NCBI GenBank assembly: GCA_963677825.2
Contig: CAXXEF010000001.1
Location: 372,001-436,000, forward strand
Origin: Sporobacter sp963677825
GTDB lineage: Bacteria > Bacillota > Clostridia > Oscillospirales > Oscillospiraceae
Length of the DNA: 64,000 bases
Reading direction: 5' to 3'
Within the stretch, counting starts at the first letter, position 1. Every line of letters starts with the position of its first letter. Below, piece by piece: positions 43,009 through 51,243 of the stretch. Made by a program: the position numbers and the translations under genes. The notes under the pieces are model-generated. The model was not told the DNA's origin, did no database searches, and was given only the letters and a program-made list of their open reading frames with translations.

Positions 43009-43092
43009 ATGGATGTCTTACAGGTTTTTTACTCTTTTCCCTATTTCCTCGATTTATCGGGCAGTACGGTCGTAAGGGGTAAAAACAAATGA
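43009..43092 (+). CDS. 27-codon leader ORF coupled to metF
   Basis: Starts MDVLQVFYSFPYF and ends RGKNK. GAGGTGAT (42995-43002) is an excellent ribosome site 6 bp before its ATG, and its TGA overlaps the metF ATG as ATGA. This suggests translational coupling or an attenuating leader. It shows no run of a particular amino acid that would name the signal. It could also be chance. Confidence 0.45.
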   Translation: MDVLQVFYSFPYFLDLSGSTVVRGKNK

Positions 43093-44009
43093 AAGCGACA
43101 ACAATCATGCAAAGTCGTATGGCTTTCTCTTTCGAGGTGTTTCCGCCCAAGACGGATGCCGGCATGACGAAACTCGTCGGTTCAGACGGTGTTTTGGATC
43201 AGTTGTGCAGCATGATGCCGGATTACATCTCCTGTACGTACGGCGCAGGCGGCGGCAACGTCGGTAAAAACCTTGAAGTTCTTGACGCGATCCGTCAGAA
43301 GACGATCGGCGTCACACACTTTACGTGTGTCGGCAATACAAAAGAGGGTATCCATCAGCAGCTTCAAACGTATCTCGAACACGGTATCGACCACATCCTC
43401 GCGCTGCGCGGCGATCTGCCGCACGGCTGGACCGGTACAGGCGGTGACTTGCATTACGCTACAGAGCTCGTCAAGTTTATTCGTGACGAATTCGGCGACC
43501 GATTTACCATCGCCGTTGCCGGATCACCGGAGGGGCACATCGAGTGCAGGAGTCTGGAAGCAGACATCGGTTTTCTAAAGCAAAAGCAAGACGAAGGTGC
43601 CGATTTCATCATGACGCAGCTCTGCTGGGACATGGACCAGTTCCGCTGGTGGATGGATGCCATCCGCGACGCGGGCATCACGATGCCGGTCGATGTTGGC
43701 ATTATGCCGGTACTGGACGCAGCGGCGACCATTAACATGGCGCTCAGCCGGAACGGCTGCGTGATGCCAAGGGCGCTGACCGAGATACTATCAAAGCACT
43801 GGATATTCCCCAACCCGTTCGCACCGAATGAATCGCAAGAATCGATCGCACAAAAGAAGGCGTCGTTCAAGGAAGCCGGTATTGACTACACCATCCGGCT
43901 GATTGACGAGTACCGTGTAAGCGGTATCGCCGGTATTCATTTGTATGCGCTGAATAAATACGATGATATTGCCCGGCTGGTGAACGAGTCCGGTATCAAG
44001 GATTTGTAG
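43089..44009 (+). CDS. metF: methylenetetrahydrofolate reductase
   Basis: 306 residues, single-domain MetF. FAD barrel: FSFEVFPPKT (catalytic Glu), DYISCTYGAGGG, HFTCVGNTKEGI, ILALRGDLP, FTIAVAGSPEGHIE, ADFIMTQLCWDM and GIMPVLDAA. Reduces 5,10-methylene-THF to 5-methyl-THF or runs in reverse. No metV gene is adjacent. First full gene of a one-carbon cluster (fhs, fchA, folD, methyltransferase, corrinoid protein). Confidence 0.95.
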   Translation: MKATTIMQSRMAFSFEVFPPKTDAGMTKLVGSDGVLDQLCSMMPDYISCTYGAGGGNVGKNLEVLDAIRQKTIGVTHFTCVGNTKEGIHQQLQTYLEHGIDHILALRGDLPHGWTGTGGDLHYATELVKFIRDEFGDRFTIAVAGSPEGHIECRSLEADIGFLKQKQDEGADFIMTQLCWDMDQFRWWMDAIRDAGITMPVDVGIMPVLDAAATINMALSRNGCVMPRALTEILSKHWIFPNPFAPNESQESIAQKKASFKEAGIDYTIRLIDEYRVSGIAGIHLYALNKYDDIARLVNESGIKDL

Positions 44010-44090
44010 AACCGCCATTTAACTAAGGGTCTTAAGCCAATTGAGGCTATGAGCTATAAAGCCAAAATCAAAAATAGGAGGATATTTATA

Positions 44091-45848
44091 ATGCTCGATC
44101 CGACCAAATACGCAGACTGGCAAATCGCTGAAGAAGCTGAAAAGACGCTGCCCAGCGTCGAAGATTTCCGCGTAAAGATGGGTCTTCTCCCAGATGAAAT
44201 CATTCCTTTCGGCAAAACGCCGAAGCTCGACTTCATCAAGATCATGAACCGCCTGAAGGACAAGCCCGACGGTAAGTTCATCGAAGTTACCGCCATTACG
44301 CCCACGCCGCTCGGCGAAGGCAAATCGACGACGTCTCTGGGCATCATCGAAGGCCTCGGCAAGCTCGGCAAAAACGTTGGCGGTTGCCTGCGTCAGCCCT
44401 CCGGCGCCCCGACGATGAACGTTAAGGGCACGGCGGCCGGCGGCGGCAACGCGCTCCTCATCCCGATGACCGAGTTCTCCCTCGGCCTCACCGGTGACAT
44501 CAACGACATCATGAACGCCCACAACCTCGGCATGGTCGCGATCAACGCGCGCATGCAGCACGAGAATAACTACGACGACGAGCAGCTGGCTCAGCGTGGT
44601 CTCAAACGCCTGGATATCGATCCCGAGCGCGTTGAGTGGGGCTGGGTTATCGACTTCTGCGCCCAGGGTCTGCGCCACATCAAGATTGGTATGGGCGGCC
44701 CCAAAGACGGCTTTGAGATGGAATCCAAGTTTGCTGTTGCCGTTTCCTCTGAGCTGATGGCGATCCTCTCTATCGCACGCGATCTTAAGGATCTCCGCGA
44801 GCGTATCGGTAAGATCGTTCTGGCTTATGACAAGAAGGGCAACCCCGTCACCACCGCCGACCTTGAAGTTGACGGCGCAATGTGTGCGTGGATGCGTAAC
44901 ACCATCAACCCGACGCTTTGCTACACAATCGAGCATCAGCCTTGCTTCGTGCATGCCGGCCCGTTTGCGAACATTGCCATCGGCCAGTCGTCCATCATCG
45001 GCGACCGTCTGGGTCTTAAGCTGTTTGACTACCACGTTACAGAATCCGGTTTCGCGGCCGACATCGGCTTCGAGAAGTTCTGGAACGTTAAGAGCCGTCT
45101 CAGCGGCCTGAAGCCCAACGTATCTATCGTCGTTGCGACAGTTCGCGCGCTGAAGATGCATGGTGGCGGCCCGGCCGTCGTTGCTGGTCGTCCCCTCCCG
45201 AAGGAATACACCGAGCAGAACCTCGAGCTGCTTGAAAAAGGCACCGAGAACCTGTTCCACCACGTTAATAACGTTATCAAATCCGGTATCAAACCTGTTG
45301 TCTGCATCAACAAGTTCTACACCGATACCGACGAAGAAGTCGCGCTGCTCAAAAAGCTGTGCGCCGAGCGTAATATCCGCTGCGCGCTTTCCGAGCACTG
45401 GCAGTTTGGCGGCGAAGGCGCCAAAGAACTGGCCGAGATGGTCGTCGAAGCTTGTGAAGAGCCCGTCGAACTCAAGTACCTCTACCCGCTTGAAATGCCC
45501 CTGCGTCAGCGCGTTGAGCTCATCGCCAAGGAAGTCTACGGCGCCGACGGCGTTGATTGGGCACCGCTGGCTATTGAGAAGGCCGAGCGCTTTGAGAGCG
45601 ATCCGAAGTACTCCAAGTACTCCACAATGATGGTCAAGAGCCATCTGTCCCTGACGCATGATCCCGCGCTCAAGGGCGTGCCGAAGAATTGGCGTCTGCC
45701 GATCCGTGACATCCTCGAGTACGGCGGCGCGGAGTTCCTTTGCCCGATGGCCGGTACCATCTCCATGATGCCCGGCACCGGCTCTGATCCCGGATACCGC
45801 CGCATCGACGTCGATGTCGAAACCGGCGCTGTTTCGGGCCTGTTCTAA
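44091..45848 (+). CDS. fhs: formate--tetrahydrofolate ligase
   Basis: 585 residues from ATG 44091 (AGGAGG just upstream; earlier in-frame ATG lacks one). ATP-dependent formylation of THF. P-loop ITPTPLGEGKSTTSLGI, then GGGNALLIPM, DFCAQGLRHIKIGMGGP, and C-terminal CPMAGTISMMPGTGSDPGYRRIDVD. Codon choice is strongly biased to GTT/GCT and C-ending codons compared with the rest of the window, suggesting high expression. Confidence 0.97.
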   Translation: MLDPTKYADWQIAEEAEKTLPSVEDFRVKMGLLPDEIIPFGKTPKLDFIKIMNRLKDKPDGKFIEVTAITPTPLGEGKSTTSLGIIEGLGKLGKNVGGCLRQPSGAPTMNVKGTAAGGGNALLIPMTEFSLGLTGDINDIMNAHNLGMVAINARMQHENNYDDEQLAQRGLKRLDIDPERVEWGWVIDFCAQGLRHIKIGMGGPKDGFEMESKFAVAVSSELMAILSIARDLKDLRERIGKIVLAYDKKGNPVTTADLEVDGAMCAWMRNTINPTLCYTIEHQPCFVHAGPFANIAIGQSSIIGDRLGLKLFDYHVTESGFAADIGFEKFWNVKSRLSGLKPNVSIVVATVRALKMHGGGPAVVAGRPLPKEYTEQNLELLEKGTENLFHHVNNVIKSGIKPVVCINKFYTDTDEEVALLKKLCAERNIRCALSEHWQFGGEGAKELAEMVVEACEEPVELKYLYPLEMPLRQRVELIAKEVYGADGVDWAPLAIEKAERFESDPKYSKYSTMMVKSHLSLTHDPALKGVPKNWRLPIRDILEYGGAEFLCPMAGTISMMPGTGSDPGYRRIDVDVETGAVSGLF

Positions 45849-45867
45849 ACTACGCAAATCTCCTGAA

Positions 45868-45899
45868 AGCGATGCCGCCGCTCATGCGGCGGCATCGCT
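45868..45899 (+). other. strong intercistronic hairpin between fhs and fchA
   Basis: A 14-bp perfect stem, AGCGATGCCGCCGC with GCGGCGGCATCGCT, loop TCAT, with no T-tract after it. Better explained as an mRNA-stabilising or processing element than as a terminator. Confidence 0.6.
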
Positions 45900-45946
45900 C
45901 AGACTAACATCGCGCGCTCCGGCGCGCCGGAACAAGGAGAAAAACA

Positions 45947-46564
45947 ATGTCATTTGTTACTGTCAGCTGCAACGAATTTGTTGACGTTCTGGCTTCCAAG
46001 GCTGCCGTTCCAGGCGGCGGCGGCGCGTCGGCGCTTGTCGGCGCTGTCGGCACGGCCCTTGGTTCAATGGTCGGCAGCCTCACCGTCGGCAAGAAAAAGT
46101 ACGCCGATGTCGAGGCCGACATTATTGCACTTATGGATAAAGCGGCGGCCCTTCAGAAGGAGCTGCTGCACCTCGTCGATGAAGATGCGGTTGTTTTCGA
46201 GCCGCTTTCGAAAGCGTATGGTATCCCTAAGGACGATCCCAACCGTGAAAGCATCATGGAAGAAGCACTCAAAACGGCCTGCAGCGTACCAATGGATATT
46301 ATGCGCGCCTGCTGCAAGGCGATCGAACTGCATGAAGAATTTGCCGCCAAGGGCAGCGCTCTGGCACTGAGCGATGTCGGCGTCGGCGTCGTATTCTGCA
46401 AATCGGCACTGATGGGCGCGAGCCTCAATGTGTTCATTAACACAAAATCCATGAAGAATAAAGAGTATGCCGCTTCCATCGAAAAGGAAGCCGACGACAT
46501 GCTCAACAACTACTGCGCACAAGCGGACAAGATTTACGAGTCTGTTATCACCCGCTTGAGATAA
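45947..46564 (+). CDS. fchA: methenyltetrahydrofolate cyclohydrolase, FchA type
   Basis: 205 residues, cyclodeaminase/cyclohydrolase fold: VDVLASKAAVPGGGGASALVGAVGTALGSMVGSLTVGKKKYAD is the family signature, followed by helices. Converts 5,10-methenyl-THF and 10-formyl-THF. AAGGAG precedes the ATG. The bifunctional FolD next door can perform the same reaction; both occurring together is common in acetogens. Confidence 0.92.
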   Translation: MSFVTVSCNEFVDVLASKAAVPGGGGASALVGAVGTALGSMVGSLTVGKKKYADVEADIIALMDKAAALQKELLHLVDEDAVVFEPLSKAYGIPKDDPNRESIMEEALKTACSVPMDIMRACCKAIELHEEFAAKGSALALSDVGVGVVFCKSALMGASLNVFINTKSMKNKEYAASIEKEADDMLNNYCAQADKIYESVITRLR

Positions 46565-46645
46565 AGGAAAGCTTGAAGCAAATTTCTGCTTTCAAATGTA
46601 CCATTTTCTTGCCGCTGTTGCGGCACCAAAAAACGCACAATATAG

Positions 46646-46696
46646 CCATTCCCTTTCTTTGGTTGTTTTGTGCTTAATCCGACGAGAAAGGAATGG
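46646..46696 (+). promoter_or_regulatory. hairpin masking the folD ribosome site
   Basis: CCATTCCCTTTCT (46646-46658) can pair with AGAAAGGAATGG (46685-46696; one bulged C), burying the AAAGGA Shine-Dalgarno of folD. Translation control is inference. Confidence 0.4.
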
Positions 46697-46704
46697 TCAT
46701 TAAT

Positions 46705-47553
46705 ATGGCTGAACTGTTAAAAGGCAAGGATGTCGTCGCCGCACTCAACGAAAAGATGATGGCGGAGATCGAAACGCTCAAGGGTAAAGGTGTCACACCG
46801 ACGCTGGCGATTCTGCGCGTTGGCGAGCGTCCGGACGATATTTCCTACGAGCGCGGCGCCACGAAGCGCTGCGAAACGGTCGGCGTTACCGTAAAAAACG
46901 TCATTCTCCCTGAGGACGTGACGCAGGACGTCATGCTGAAAAACGTCGAAGACCTCAACAACGATAAAGATGTGCACGGCGTGCTGATCTTCCGTCCGCT
47001 GCCCAAGCATCTGGACGAAGAAGCTGTCCGTAATGCGCTCAAGCCCGAGAAAGACGTCGACGGTATCACCGATGGCTCGATGGCCGGCGTTTTCACCGGC
47101 AACGGCAACGGTTATCCCCCCTGCACGGCTCAGGCCTGCATGGAGATCCTCGACTTCTACAAGATCGACTGCAAAGGCAAACGCGCCGTCGTTATCGGCC
47201 GCAGCCTCGTCGTCGGCAAGCCGGCCGCTGTTATGCTCATGGGCAAGAACGCGACCGTAACGGTCTGTCACACCAAAACAGTGGACATGCCGTCTGTTGC
47301 AAAAAATGCTGAGATTCTGATTGTTGCCGCAGGCAAAGCCGGCGCTGTGACGAAGGAATACCTCTCCCCCGGCCAGATCGTCGTAGACGTGGGTATCAAC
47401 ATGAACGACGAAGGTAAACTATGCGGCGACGTCAGCATGGAAGACGCAGAACCGATCGTCGGTGCGATCACGCCGGTCCCCGGCGGTGTTGGCACAGTGA
47501 CGACATCGGTGCTCGTTTCTCACGTTGTTGAAGCGGCAAAAAAATCATTGTAA
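46705..47553 (+). CDS. folD: bifunctional methylenetetrahydrofolate dehydrogenase/cyclohydrolase
   Basis: 282 residues from ATG 46705 (an in-frame ATG at 46693 abuts the ribosome site). Catalytic region VGERPDDISYERGATKRCETVGV (Tyr and Lys), KDVDGITDGSMAGVFTGNGNGYPPCTAQACMEIL and the nucleotide site VIGRSLVVGKPAAVMLM; C-terminal ITPVPGGVGTVTTSVL. Oxidises methylene-THF and hydrolyses methenyl-THF. Confidence 0.96.
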   Translation: MAELLKGKDVVAALNEKMMAEIETLKGKGVTPTLAILRVGERPDDISYERGATKRCETVGVTVKNVILPEDVTQDVMLKNVEDLNNDKDVHGVLIFRPLPKHLDEEAVRNALKPEKDVDGITDGSMAGVFTGNGNGYPPCTAQACMEILDFYKIDCKGKRAVVIGRSLVVGKPAAVMLMGKNATVTVCHTKTVDMPSVAKNAEILIVAAGKAGAVTKEYLSPGQIVVDVGINMNDEGKLCGDVSMEDAEPIVGAITPVPGGVGTVTTSVLVSHVVEAAKKSL

Positions 47554-47572
47554 GTAAAGGAGCGTTTGTGTT

Positions 47573-48403
47573 ATGATTATCATAGCCGAAAAACTCAACG
47601 GTTCCATTCCGTCATGCGCAAAAGCCATCGCAGCTAAAGACGATGCCTATATTAAGGACATCGCCAAGAAGCAGGCCGATGTGATCGAAGACGTCGAAGC
47701 CGGCGGCTTTATTGACGTTTGTTCCTCTGTTAAAGAGGGCGAATTTGAGGCGATGCAGTGGATGCTCGACCTCGTTAAGGAAGTAACCGACTGCCCCATC
47801 TCTGTTGACAGCCCGGACGTTGGCGTATGCATCCAGGGCATGCAGTATCTCGAAGAGAAATACGGCGACAAAAAAGGCCTGTTTAACTCAGTTTCCGGCG
47901 AGGGTGACAAATTCGACGTCGCGTTCCCGATTCTCGCAAAAAACAATTGGGACGTTATGATTCTGCTGTGCGACGATACGGGTATCCCCAAAAGCGCCGC
48001 CAAGCGTATCGAAGTTTTTGACGCTGCCATGGCTAAGGCCAAGGAATACGGCATTGAAGACAGTCGCATCCACATCGATCCCCTGATCGAGATGCTGTGT
48101 ACGTCTGAAGACGGTATTGCCATGGTCGTCGAGGTCATGAGCTATATCAAAACCAACTACCCGAAAGTCCACATCTCTGGCGCCGTATCGAACATCTCGT
48201 TCAACCTGCCGGTCCGCAAGATCGTCAACATCGCGTTTACCGTTCTGGCAATGAACGCCGGCATGGACAGCGGCGTGCTCGATCCGCTCAATCAGGATCT
48301 GATGGGTGCGATCTTTGCTACGGAAGCGCTGCTCGGCCAAGACGATATGTGCATGGAGTATATTACAGCATACCGCAGCGAAATCTTCGGTAAGAAGAAA
48401 TAA
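47573..48403 (+). CDS. methyltetrahydrofolate:corrinoid methyltransferase (MeTr family)
   Basis: 276 residues, pterin-binding TIM barrel of the AcsE/MtgA group: IIAEKLNGSIPS, GGFIDVCSSV, PISVDSPDVGV, FNSVSGEGDKF, LCDDTGIPK and HISGAVSNISFNLPVRKI. Moves a methyl group between THF and a corrinoid protein. No acsCD genes for the CFeSP partner are nearby, but a free corrinoid protein follows 68 bp later, so this fits MtgA-like methylotrophy (corrinoid to THF) at least as well as AcsE. AAAGGAG precedes the ATG. Confidence 0.9.
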   Translation: MIIIAEKLNGSIPSCAKAIAAKDDAYIKDIAKKQADVIEDVEAGGFIDVCSSVKEGEFEAMQWMLDLVKEVTDCPISVDSPDVGVCIQGMQYLEEKYGDKKGLFNSVSGEGDKFDVAFPILAKNNWDVMILLCDDTGIPKSAAKRIEVFDAAMAKAKEYGIEDSRIHIDPLIEMLCTSEDGIAMVVEVMSYIKTNYPKVHISGAVSNISFNLPVRKIVNIAFTVLAMNAGMDSGVLDPLNQDLMGAIFATEALLGQDDMCMEYITAYRSEIFGKKK

Positions 48404-48471
48404 CTTTAAGATCCTGCGTTAAGTCGCTTTAACACAGTAATTTTTTCAATTATTACAGGAGGAAGAATCAC

Positions 48472-49107
48472 ATGTCAAAAATCAAAGAAGTCGCAACCGC
48501 TGTTGAAAACGGCAAAGTTAAACTGATCGAGGGTCTTGTTCAGGAAGCTCTGGACGCTGGCGATGATCCCAACGCTATCCTCAACGACGGTATGATCGGC
48601 GCGATGAGCGTTGTTGGCGCGAAATTCCAGGCCAACGAAATCTTCGTGCCCGAAATGCTCGTCGCTGCTAAGACGATGAAAAAGGGCGTTGAGATCCTTA
48701 AGCCGTTCCTTGCCGGCGACAGCGTTGGTAAAAACGGTAAATACATCATCGGCACGGTCGCGGGCGATCTGCACGATATCGGCAAGAACCTCGTTGCGCT
48801 GATGATCGAATCCGCTGGCTTTGAAGTCATCGACCTCGGCGTCGATGTACCGGCTGAGAAGTTTGTCGAAGCGGTCAAAGCTAACCCCGACTGTAAAGTC
48901 GTCGGCGCTTCTGCCCTTCTGACAACGACGATGGACTCGCTGAAGAATACTGTCGAGACGATGATCGCTGCTGGCTGCAAAGACCAGGTTAAGATCATGG
49001 TCGGCGGCGCACCGATCACGCAGGCGTTTGCCGACGAAATCGGCGCAGACGCATACACGGCTGATGCCGGTGCTGCTGCTGTTAAGGCTGTCGATCTCGT
49101 TAGCTAA
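48472..49107 (+). CDS. corrinoid (B12-binding) protein, MtbC/MttC-like
   Basis: 211 residues. N-terminal helical cap (about 1-88), then the Rossmann B12 domain with GTVAGDLHDIGKN (D99, H101, G104 of the D-x-H-x-x-G cobalt-ligand motif), ALLTTTMDSLKNTVE and MVGGAPITQAFADEIGADAYTADAGAAAVKAV. Methyl carrier for the adjacent methyltransferase. AGGAGGAAG precedes the ATG; terminator follows. Confidence 0.95.
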   Translation: MSKIKEVATAVENGKVKLIEGLVQEALDAGDDPNAILNDGMIGAMSVVGAKFQANEIFVPEMLVAAKTMKKGVEILKPFLAGDSVGKNGKYIIGTVAGDLHDIGKNLVALMIESAGFEVIDLGVDVPAEKFVEAVKANPDCKVVGASALLTTTMDSLKNTVETMIAAGCKDQVKIMVGGAPITQAFADEIGADAYTADAGAAAVKAVDLVS

Positions 49108-49130
49108 GTTAATCTTAGGACAAATAAGCC

Positions 49131-49163
49131 AAAACCCCTGGGCATTTAGCCCGGGGGTTTTGT
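49131..49163. terminator. terminator of the one-carbon operon
   Basis: AAAACCCCTGGGC pairs with GCCCGGGGGTTTT (one T-G wobble), loop ATTTA. Confidence 0.85.
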
Positions 49164-49168
49164 TGCGT

Positions 49169-49642
49169 TTATGAAGCGAAGAGATAGTTGATTAAGAAAA
49201 TAACCGCTCGCTCTTCCCTTTCGTGAAAATATGTAATAATAAAACCTTTGAGGAGTATATATCCAACAACAAACACTAATATTGCCAGTAAGTTACTGAT
49301 TCTATCAGACGTGACTGGCGTTGTAGCAAGATATATAATCGTGATAGCCAGTAATGCTACAATGTGGATGATGACAGTATATAATGGAAACTGAAACTTT
49401 CCTTGAATGTGTTTCTGATTTCCGTCGTCTATGATCTTACCAACGAAGTGCCTGTGCGGTCCATTAATCAAAAACCTCATCTGCGTTTTCCGAATCCAGA
49501 ATTCCGTATCACCAACATGTCCGATGAACTCATCCCGTAAAAGAATGCTCGGTGATATGTGCTTCCAGATCGTAGGTTTATTGATGTTTGAACGCAGGAT
49601 ACTTTTGCATTCATCAATGCTTTTATTTGTTATAATATGCAC
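49169..49642 (-). CDS. membrane protein of unknown function
   Basis: 157 residues from GTG 49642, chosen because an in-frame ATG at 49681 overlaps the -10 element, while GAGGTG lies 10 bp before the GTG. N-terminal soluble part (HIITNKSIDECKSILRSNI, then GDTEFWIRKTQMRFLINGPHRHFVGKI), then two helices (YTVIIHIVALLAITIIYLA and NLLAILVFVVGYILLKGFIITYF). AT-rich relative to the flanks. No family recognised. Confidence 0.65.
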   Translation of the reverse strand: MHIITNKSIDECKSILRSNINKPTIWKHISPSILLRDEFIGHVGDTEFWIRKTQMRFLINGPHRHFVGKIIDDGNQKHIQGKFQFPLYTVIIHIVALLAITIIYLATTPVTSDRISNLLAILVFVVGYILLKGFIITYFHEREERAVIFLINYLFAS

Positions 49643-49681
49643 GTGTTTATCACACCTCGGCGCCTCCTGAAATATAGCCAT

Positions 49682-49711
49682 ATATTAGCAATAATTAACG
49701 TAATATGTCAA
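49682..49711 (-). promoter_or_regulatory. promoter of the hypothetical membrane protein gene
   Basis: Minus strand: -35 TTGACA (49706-49711), 18-bp spacer, -10 TAATAT (49682-49687). Confidence 0.55.
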
Positions 49712-49761
49712 TTCTAAACAGAAAGGCCGTTCAAGAATTTACTTTCCTGTCACTTTGTTTG

Positions 49762-51003
49762 CTATATCGTGGCGCCGGTTGAATCACCGAAATAATTATT
49801 CCTAAATCGCTTCGGAGACACGCCCGTTTCCTTCTTGAAAACCTTCGTGAAATAGCTTTGGTCTTTAAATCCGCATTGGCTGGAGATGATCGCGAGGCTG
49901 ACGCCGTCTTCAAGGAGCATTTTTTTGCTTTTTTCGACGCGAACCTTCGTGATATATGCGGTCAGACTCATACCGGTTTCCTGCTTAAAAATGCTCGAAA
50001 GATACGATTTACTCAGATATACCTCTTTAGCCAAAGAATCAAGTGTCAGTTTGTCGGCACAGTTTTTCTTGATATAGTTCGTGATTTTAAACACGACGTC
50101 GGAGTGCTTTACCTGCGCGAGATCGAACGCCTGCACGATGAAGCGGCGGACGATATCGGAGATCCAGAACGCGAGCTGGTCAACGTCGCTATACGACTCG
50201 ATCTGCAGGATGAAGTTTTCCGACAGACGGAACGTTTCCGTCGGGTCGGCGCCGGCTTCTATCGTCGCGCGCGAAAGGATGACGAGCAGTTCCAGCAGGC
50301 GCGCCTTAATAGCAGATATATCAAAATTCGAGTAGACGTAGATATGGGCAAGCATTTCGTTAAGCATCTGCAAGGCCGACGTCTTCTCGCCGCGTAAAAC
50401 GGCGATCCGCAGGTCTTTTTCAAACTGGAGCAGCATGTCTGCCGACTTTGTATCCATGTCCTCGTAGAAGTCCTTGGCGACATAGATTTCCTTAAGTATC
50501 TTCTCTTGATCGTAAAGCAGATTTTGGAGCTTCTGATGCTCAACGCCGGAAATATGGGCCGTCACAACGGATAATATCTCCGAGATGTGTTGCACCTTGC
50601 GCGTTGAGAACTCCTGCAGCTGCATGACGGCCCAGGCCATCTCGGGGCTTGGCAGATCGGACAGCACGTCCTGCGCTTCGCCCATGACGAACGGGCCAAG
50701 TACCAGTCCGCCGGAAAGCGTGCCGGCGCTGGAGGAAATCGACCCGGCGATAAACGTCAGCCCCATCGGACAATAGTAAATGTAGCGTCCGTTCCAGCGG
50801 TGGGCCTCCTGACAGCCGTACAGATGTGTCTGCCGTTCGTCTTGTTTGAACGTACAATGTGCACAGAAGTTGGTTATTTCTTCTTCGCCCAGCAAATTCG
50901 GCGCACCATTGTCCGGTACGTCGACAATTTTACAGCCTATGTCTAAAAGTTCTGAAAAATGCTTTTGGTACTTTTCGCACTTTTCTTGTAAACGCGGCAT
51001 CAT
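49762..51003 (-). CDS. PocR-domain AraC-family transcriptional regulator
   Basis: 413 residues. N-terminal PocR ligand domain with the Cys pattern NFCAHCTF...LYGCQEAHRW...YYCPMGL, a linker helix near 165-200, and a C-terminal AraC double helix-turn-helix (KLTLDSLAKEVYLSKSYLSSIFKQETGMSLTAYITKVRVEKSKKMLLEDG, then SIISSQCGFKDQSYFTKVFKKETGVSPKRFR-like). PocR regulators in Clostridia are often beside corrinoid methyltransferase genes, and this one lies between two corrinoid-protein loci, so it is a good candidate regulator of methyl-substrate use. Ligand unknown. Confidence 0.9.
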   Translation of the reverse strand: MMPRLQEKCEKYQKHFSELLDIGCKIVDVPDNGAPNLLGEEEITNFCAHCTFKQDERQTHLYGCQEAHRWNGRYIYYCPMGLTFIAGSISSSAGTLSGGLVLGPFVMGEAQDVLSDLPSPEMAWAVMQLQEFSTRKVQHISEILSVVTAHISGVEHQKLQNLLYDQEKILKEIYVAKDFYEDMDTKSADMLLQFEKDLRIAVLRGEKTSALQMLNEMLAHIYVYSNFDISAIKARLLELLVILSRATIEAGADPTETFRLSENFILQIESYSDVDQLAFWISDIVRRFIVQAFDLAQVKHSDVVFKITNYIKKNCADKLTLDSLAKEVYLSKSYLSSIFKQETGMSLTAYITKVRVEKSKKMLLEDGVSLAIISSQCGFKDQSYFTKVFKKETGVSPKRFRNNYFGDSTGATI

Positions 51004-51179
51004 AATTATGGCCTCATTCCTTAATCTTTATCATCTGGATATTACGAATATTGCGTACGTAATTTTGCTAAACTGTACTACTTAGGATAAAGCCGTGAAC
51101 GGATTTTGTCAACTTTTTAATGTTTGGCTTCTGTTGGACAAACCCACCTAACTACTATCCCCGGTCGTACTTCGGATTA

Positions 51180-51210
51180 TAAAAAACTTCCGGGTTTTTA
51201 ATCCGGAAGT
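51180..51210 (-). terminator. terminator of the second corrinoid gene
   Basis: ACTTCCGG (51186-51193) pairs with CCGGAAGT (51203-51210); on the minus strand a T-run follows. Confidence 0.75.
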
Positions 51211-51243
51211 GCGCAATACTAATCGATTGTGTCATGACGAACG

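Noticed and set aside
42860..43075. 71-codon plus-strand ORF before metF
   Set aside because: No ribosome site and low-complexity hydrophobic content; the 27-codon ORF in another frame has the better start signal.
44019..45857. 612-codon open frame on the minus strand opposite fhs
   Set aside because: It mirrors fhs almost exactly. Fhs has all family motifs and a good ribosome site. The antisense frame is a by-product of strong codon bias in fhs and its protein is not like any family.
45868..45899. Hairpin after fhs as a terminator
   Set aside because: The stem is strong but no T-tract follows and fchA continues the pathway on the same strand.
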